This document shows positions 6,470 through 10,001 of a stretch of DNA of 10,001 nt, in pieces. The position numbers were made by a program, and so were the translations under genes. The stretch is from contig CALMYW010000428.1 of the NCBI GenBank assembly GCA_937873665.1, positions 1-10,001 of the forward strand. The letters are read 5' to 3'. Under the pieces are notes generated by a model. The model had not been told where the DNA came from and ran no database searches. It saw nothing but the letters and a program-made list of their open reading frames with translations. This DNA comes from an uncultured Sphingorhabdus sp. (GTDB taxonomy: Bacteria > Pseudomonadota > Alphaproteobacteria > Sphingomonadales > Sphingomonadaceae). Each line of letters opens with the position of its first letter. Positions within the stretch are counted from its first letter, which is position 1.

Positions 6470-6508
6470 TTGGTGGAAATTGCGGGCCTTCGCAAAGCTG
6501 TTGGGCGC

Positions 6509-6868
6509 TTATGGCTCCAGCCCAATGGCAGTCACTGTGCCCGCCTTGCCGTCCCAGTCGATCTCGAACGTCACCCTGTCGCCGACCTTCACGTCCTTCA
6601 GCACGTCCGGCTTGGCCGCAAATCCCATCTTCATCGCTGGCCATTGCAGTTCGGGGATTTCGCTGTGATCGAGCGTGACCGTGCCCTTGGCCGGATCGAT
6701 GGCCGTCACAGTTCCGATGCCTTTGCCATGCTTGGCCTCGGCTGGCATCGCCATGCCTTCCATTGCATCGGCAGATGCTTCCGCCTTGGGTGTTTCAGCT
6801 TTCTTGTCACAGCCCGCCAGAACCATCGGCAAAACAACGGCCGCAGCCATTAAAACCAGCTTCTTCAT
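6509..6868 (-). CDS. cusF: CusF-like copper/silver-binding lipoprotein
   Basis: CusF is a periplasmic metallochaperone that passes Cu(I) or Ag(I) to the CusCBA efflux pump. The 119-residue product starts with a lipoprotein signal, [20 protein letters not shown], whose lipobox Cys is residue 20, so it should be membrane-anchored; E. coli CusF is soluble. A charged and Met-rich linker (DAMEGMAM, residues 35-42) follows. The folded domain (about residues 48-118) carries the metal site: His68, Trp76, Met79 and Met81, matching His36, Trp44, Met47 and Met49 of E. coli CusF. The repeated VTAI...GTVT and VTAI elements fit its small beta-barrel. The ATG at 6866-6868 overlaps the cusA stop as ATGA, and AAGGAG (6876-6881) sits seven bases upstream inside the end of cusA. 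Hence it is expressed with the pump. The C terminus (GLEP) is followed by the palindromic gap. Confidence 0.92.
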   Translation of the reverse strand: MKKLVLMAAAVVLPMVLAGCDKKAETPKAEASADAMEGMAMPAEAKHGKGIGTVTAIDPAKGTVTLDHSEIPELQWPAMKMGFAAKPDVLKDVKVGDRVTFEIDWDGKAGTVTAIGLEP

Positions 6869-9800
6869 TTCACGTCTCCTTGATGTTGAGCTTGGGGGTG
6901 TTGAATTTGGGTGCGCCGCCGCATCAGCAGATAGGCGGCAGGGATGATGAGCATCGAGAGCAGGGGCGCTGTCAGCATCCCACCGATCATGGGTGCGGCA
7001 ATCCGGCTCATCACTTCGGAACCGGTGCCGCTGCCGATCAGAATCGGGAACAGACCGGCGAGGATCACCGCCACTGTCATCGCCTTGGGTCGCACGCGGA
7101 GCAGTGCGCCTTCGCGGACCGCAGCCTTGACATCTTCGGGCGTGTGTTCGGCCAGCGCTTGCTTGAGATAGATCAGCATCACCACGCCAAACTCAGCGGC
7201 AACCCCGGCCAGCGCAATGAACCCGACGCCGGTTGCGACCGACTGGTTGTAGCCCAGTAGATAAAGCAGCCAGACCCCGCCGGTCAGCGCGAAGGGCAAT
7301 GTCGCCATGATCAGCGCGGCCTCGTCCCAGCGGCGGAAGGTCGCATAGAGCAGCGCGAAAATGATCAGCAGCGTTGCTGGCACCACGATTTTCAGGCGCT
7401 GCGTCGCGCGTTCGAGGAACTCGAACTGGCCGGTATAGGCCACGCTGATTCCGGGCGGCAGCTTGACCTTTTCAGTGACGGCGCGTTGCAGATCGCCGAC
7501 GATTTCGGTGAGCGCACGGCCTCGTCCATCAACATAGACCCATGTGGCGGGGCGGCCATTCTCGCTGCGCAGCATCGGCGGGCCGTTGGCGATGCGGACA
7601 TCGGCAATCGTCCCCAGAGTGATTTGCGCTCGGGCGGGCGTCAGCACGGGCAGGTTGATGAGTTCGTCGAGACTGTCGCGGATTTCACGCGGGTAGCGCA
7701 CATTGATCGGATAGCGCGCCAGTCCTTCGACCGTCTGGCCGACGACTTCGCCGCCAATCGCGCCCGAAACTATGGCCTGCACATCGGTGACGTTCATGCC
7801 GTAACGCGCGGCAGCGGCGCGGTTGATTTCGACGTCGATATAGCGCCCGCCGGTCAGCCGTTCGGCCAAGGCAGAGCTGATCCCCGGCACGGTCTTTGCC
7901 ACACCTTCGATCTCGCGGGCCACGCGGTCGATCTCATCGAGGTTCGAGCCCGAGACCTTCACCCCGATCGGGCTTTTGATTCCCGTCGCCAGCATATCGA
8001 TCCGGTTGCGGATCGGCGGAATCCAGAAATTGGCGAGGCCGGGGACTCTGACCGTGTTGTCGAGTTCATCGATCAGCTTTTCCTGCGTCATGCCTGCGCG
8101 CCATTCGCTCTTGGGCTTGAAGCGGATTGTGGTCTCGAACATTTCGAGCGGCGCGGGATCGGTTGCGGTATCGGCGCGGCCAGCCTTACCGAACACGCTT
8201 TCGACCTCTGGCACGGTCTTGATTAGCCGGTCGGTTTGCTGGAGGAGCATCGACGCTTTCGCCGTCGAAATTCCCGGCAGCGCCGAGGGCATGTAGAGCA
8301 AGTCGCCTTCATTCATCTGCGGCATGAACTCGCCGCCGGTCTGGCTGATCGGCCATAGGCTCGAAGCGAAGACCAGGCCGGCAATGAGCAGCGCCAGCTT
8401 GGGCTTGGCCAGCACCCAATCGAGCGCGGGACGGTAGATGCGGGTGAGGTAGCGGTTGATGGGGTTCGCATCTTCGGCGGGAATCCTGCCCCGGATCAGC
8501 CAGCCCATCAGCACCGGCACCAAGGTGATCGAGAGCAGGGCGGCGGCTGCCATCGCATAGGTCTTGGTGAAGGCAAGCGGCGCGAACAGCCGCCCTTCCT
8601 GGCCTTGCAGCGAGAAGATCGGGATGAACGAAAAGGTGATGATGAGCAGGCTGAGGAACAGCGCCGGGCCGACCTCTGCGGCAGCATCGGTGATGACACG
8701 CCAGCGTTCGGCGCCTTTCAGCTCCTTGTCGGGGTTGTCATGCGCCCAGCGTTCGAGATGTTTGTGCGCATTCTCGATCATCACCACCGCCGCATCGACC
8801 ATCGCGCCAATGGCGATGGCGATGCCGCCGAGTGACAGGATATTGGCGTTCAGCCCTTGAACGCGCATTACGATGAAGGCGATCAGGATGCCGAGCGGCA
8901 ATGTCAGGATCGCCACCAGCGCCGAGCGCGCGTGCCAGAGGAACAGGCCGCAGACGAGCGCGACAATCGCAAATTCTTCGAGCAGCTTGGAGGTGAGGTT
9001 TTCGACCGCGCGGTCGATCAGGCCTGAGCGGTCATAGGTCGTGACAATCTCGACGCCCTTGGGCAGACCTGCTTTCAGTTCGGCCAGCTTTTCGCGGACG
9101 CCTTCGATCACCTCGCGGGCATTCTTGCCCTGGCGCATGACGATGACGCCGCCGGCCACTTCGCCCTCGCCATTGAGTTCGGCAATCCCGCGCCGCATAT
9201 CCGGGCCGAGCTGCACCGTCGCAACGTCGCCGATGGTGACGGGAACACCGCCCGCTGCGCTGCGCACCGGAACGGCACGGAAATCGTCGAGCGTTTTCAG
9301 ATAACCGGTGGCGCGCACGACATATTCGGCTTCTGCCATTTCGACGACCGCGCCGCCGGTTTCCTGATTGGCGCGCTTGAGGGCGTCGCTGACATCTGTT
9401 GCGGTCACGCCATAAGATGCAAGCCTCTGCGGATCGACCACGACCTGATACTGCTTCACCATCCCGCCGATGCTGGCGACTTCGGCCACGCCGGGGACGG
9501 CCTTCAGCTCATAGCGCAGGAACCAGTCCTGGATGCTGCGCAGCTGGGCGAGATCATGCTGGCCGGTCTTGTCGACCAGCGCATATTCGTAAATCCAGCC
9601 CACGCCGGTTGCGTCTGGGCCAAGCGATGCGGTGGCACCCGGCGGCAAGCGGCCTTGCACCTGGCTGAGATACTCCAGCACCCGGCTTCGTGCCCAATAG
9701 AGGTCTGTGCCATCGTCGAACAGCACATAGACAAAACTGTCGCCCACGAACGAATAGCCGCGCACGACCCTCGCGCCGGGAACAGAGAGCATCGTCGTGG

Positions 9801-10001
9801 TCAGCGGGTATGTGACCTGGTTCTCGACAATCTGTGGCGCTTGGCCGGGATAGGTCGTGCGGATGATGACCTGCACGTCGGACAGGTCCGGCAACGCATC
9901 GACCGGCGTTGTGCGGGTTGCGCCGATGCCGATGAGGGTCAACACAAGCGCCGCGACGACGACCAGCCCGCGCGTCTTTACCGACCAGCGGATGATGGCT
10001 T
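6865..10001 (-). CDS. cusA: CusA copper/silver efflux RND transporter, start just outside window
   Basis: CusA is the inner-membrane proton-driven pump of the CusCBA system, moving Cu(I)/Ag(I) out through the periplasm. The frame is open to the window edge and starts AIIRWSV; alignment with E. coli CusA from memory suggests only about three N-terminal residues are missing. Counting the GTG at 9943-9945 as residue 1 gives E. coli numbers by adding 21. The three-methionine metal site is intact: Met552 (LLYMPS), Met602 (PLEM) and Met651 (RIDM) correspond to Met573, Met623 and Met672. The TM4 motif [16 protein letters not shown] has the proton-relay Asp384 (405), and Glu918 (939) and Lys954 (984) complete the relay. 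These residues point to monovalent copper/silver rather than Zn/Co/Ni pumps. The loop before Lys954 is nine residues shorter than in E. coli. The His/Gln-rich tail overlaps the cusF start; cusB should lie upstream, to the right. Confidence 0.96.
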   Translation of the reverse strand, partial: AIIRWSVKTRGLVVVAALVLTLIGIGATRTTPVDALPDLSDVQVIIRTTYPGQAPQIVENQVTYPLTTTMLSVPGARVVRGYSFVGDSFVYVLFDDGTDLYWARSRVLEYLSQVQGRLPPGATASLGPDATGVGWIYEYALVDKTGQHDLAQLRSIQDWFLRYELKAVPGVAEVASIGGMVKQYQVVVDPQRLASYGVTATDVSDALKRANQETGGAVVEMAEAEYVVRATGYLKTLDDFRAVPVRSAAGGVPVTIGDVATVQLGPDMRRGIAELNGEGEVAGGVIVMRQGKNAREVIEGVREKLAELKAGLPKGVEIVTTYDRSGLIDRAVENLTSKLLEEFAIVALVCGLFLWHARSALVAILTLPLGILIAFIVMRVQGLNANILSLGGIAIAIGAMVDAAVVMIENAHKHLERWAHDNPDKELKGAERWRVITDAAAEVGPALFLSLLIITFSFIPIFSLQGQEGRLFAPLAFTKTYAMAAAALLSITLVPVLMGWLIRGRIPAEDANPINRYLTRIYRPALDWVLAKPKLALLIAGLVFASSLWPISQTGGEFMPQMNEGDLLYMPSALPGISTAKASMLLQQTDRLIKTVPEVESVFGKAGRADTATDPAPLEMFETTIRFKPKSEWRAGMTQEKLIDELDNTVRVPGLANFWIPPIRNRIDMLATGIKSPIGVKVSGSNLDEIDRVAREIEGVAKTVPGISSALAERLTGGRYIDVEINRAAAARYGMNVTDVQAIVSGAIGGEVVGQTVEGLARYPINVRYPREIRDSLDELINLPVLTPARAQITLGTIADVRIANGPPMLRSENGRPATWVYVDGRGRALTEIVGDLQRAVTEKVKLPPGISVAYTGQFEFLERATQRLKIVVPATLLIIFALLYATFRRWDEAALIMATLPFALTGGVWLLYLLGYNQSVATGVGFIALAGVAAEFGVVMLIYLKQALAEHTPEDVKAAVREGALLRVRPKAMTVAVILAGLFPILIGSGTGSEVMSRIAAPMIGGMLTAPLLSMLIIPAAYLLMRRRTQIQHPQAQHQGDVK
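6876..6881 (-). promoter_or_regulatory. Ribosome-binding site of cusF inside the cusA 3' end
   Basis: AAGGAG on the minus strand, seven bases before the cusF ATG and within the last codons of cusA. It supports the chosen start and independent re-initiation on the cusA message. Confidence 0.7.

Noticed and set aside
6222..6853. Open frames on both strands across the lrp/cusF gap and cusF
   Set aside because: They are out-of-frame readings of cusF and the regulator. None has family features, while the CusF metal ligands fix the true frame.
7486..8226. 246-codon plus-strand frame antisense to cusA
   Set aside because: Shadow of the GC-rich cusA codons; the metal-site methionines and TM4 motif are all in the minus-strand frame.

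Overview
The window looks like accessory DNA, probably a conjugative plasmid or integrated conjugative element, of a GC-rich alphaproteobacterium. A sphingomonad-type host is my best guess, from the style of the VirB, EexN, CusA and CusF proteins; this is inference, because no rRNA, tRNA or replication gene is present.

Positions 1-5537 (minus strand, read leftward) hold a compact type IV secretion operon in canonical order: virB1 (lytic transglycosylase), virB2 (major pilin), virB3 (inner-membrane protein), virB4 (ATPase), virB5 (minor pilin), an eexN-like entry-exclusion lipoprotein, and virB6 (polytopic channel protein, cut by the window start). Genes overlap or lie a few bases apart, so they are probably co-transcribed and translationally coupled. 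The products would build the pilus and inner-membrane part of a DNA-transfer channel. EexN would discourage redundant transfer into cells that already carry the element.

Positions 5538-5901 form a divergent control region with several inverted repeats, a possible leftward promoter, a hairpin that would hide a Shine-Dalgarno sequence, and a possible 18-codon leader ORF coupled to virB1. Reading rightward from it is an Lrp/AsnC-family regulator (5902-6363), placed where it could control the virB operon, itself, or both.

Positions 6364-6508 are a gap between convergent genes with a 10-bp perfect inverted repeat and a smaller hairpin inside it. Positions 6509-10001 (minus strand) hold the end of a copper/silver efflux operon: cusA (RND pump, missing only about its first three codons) and a CusF-like lipoprotein whose start overlaps the cusA stop. 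The remaining partners (cusB, cusC) would be expected beyond the right edge. Overall, a conjugation module and a metal-resistance module meet here around a small regulator.
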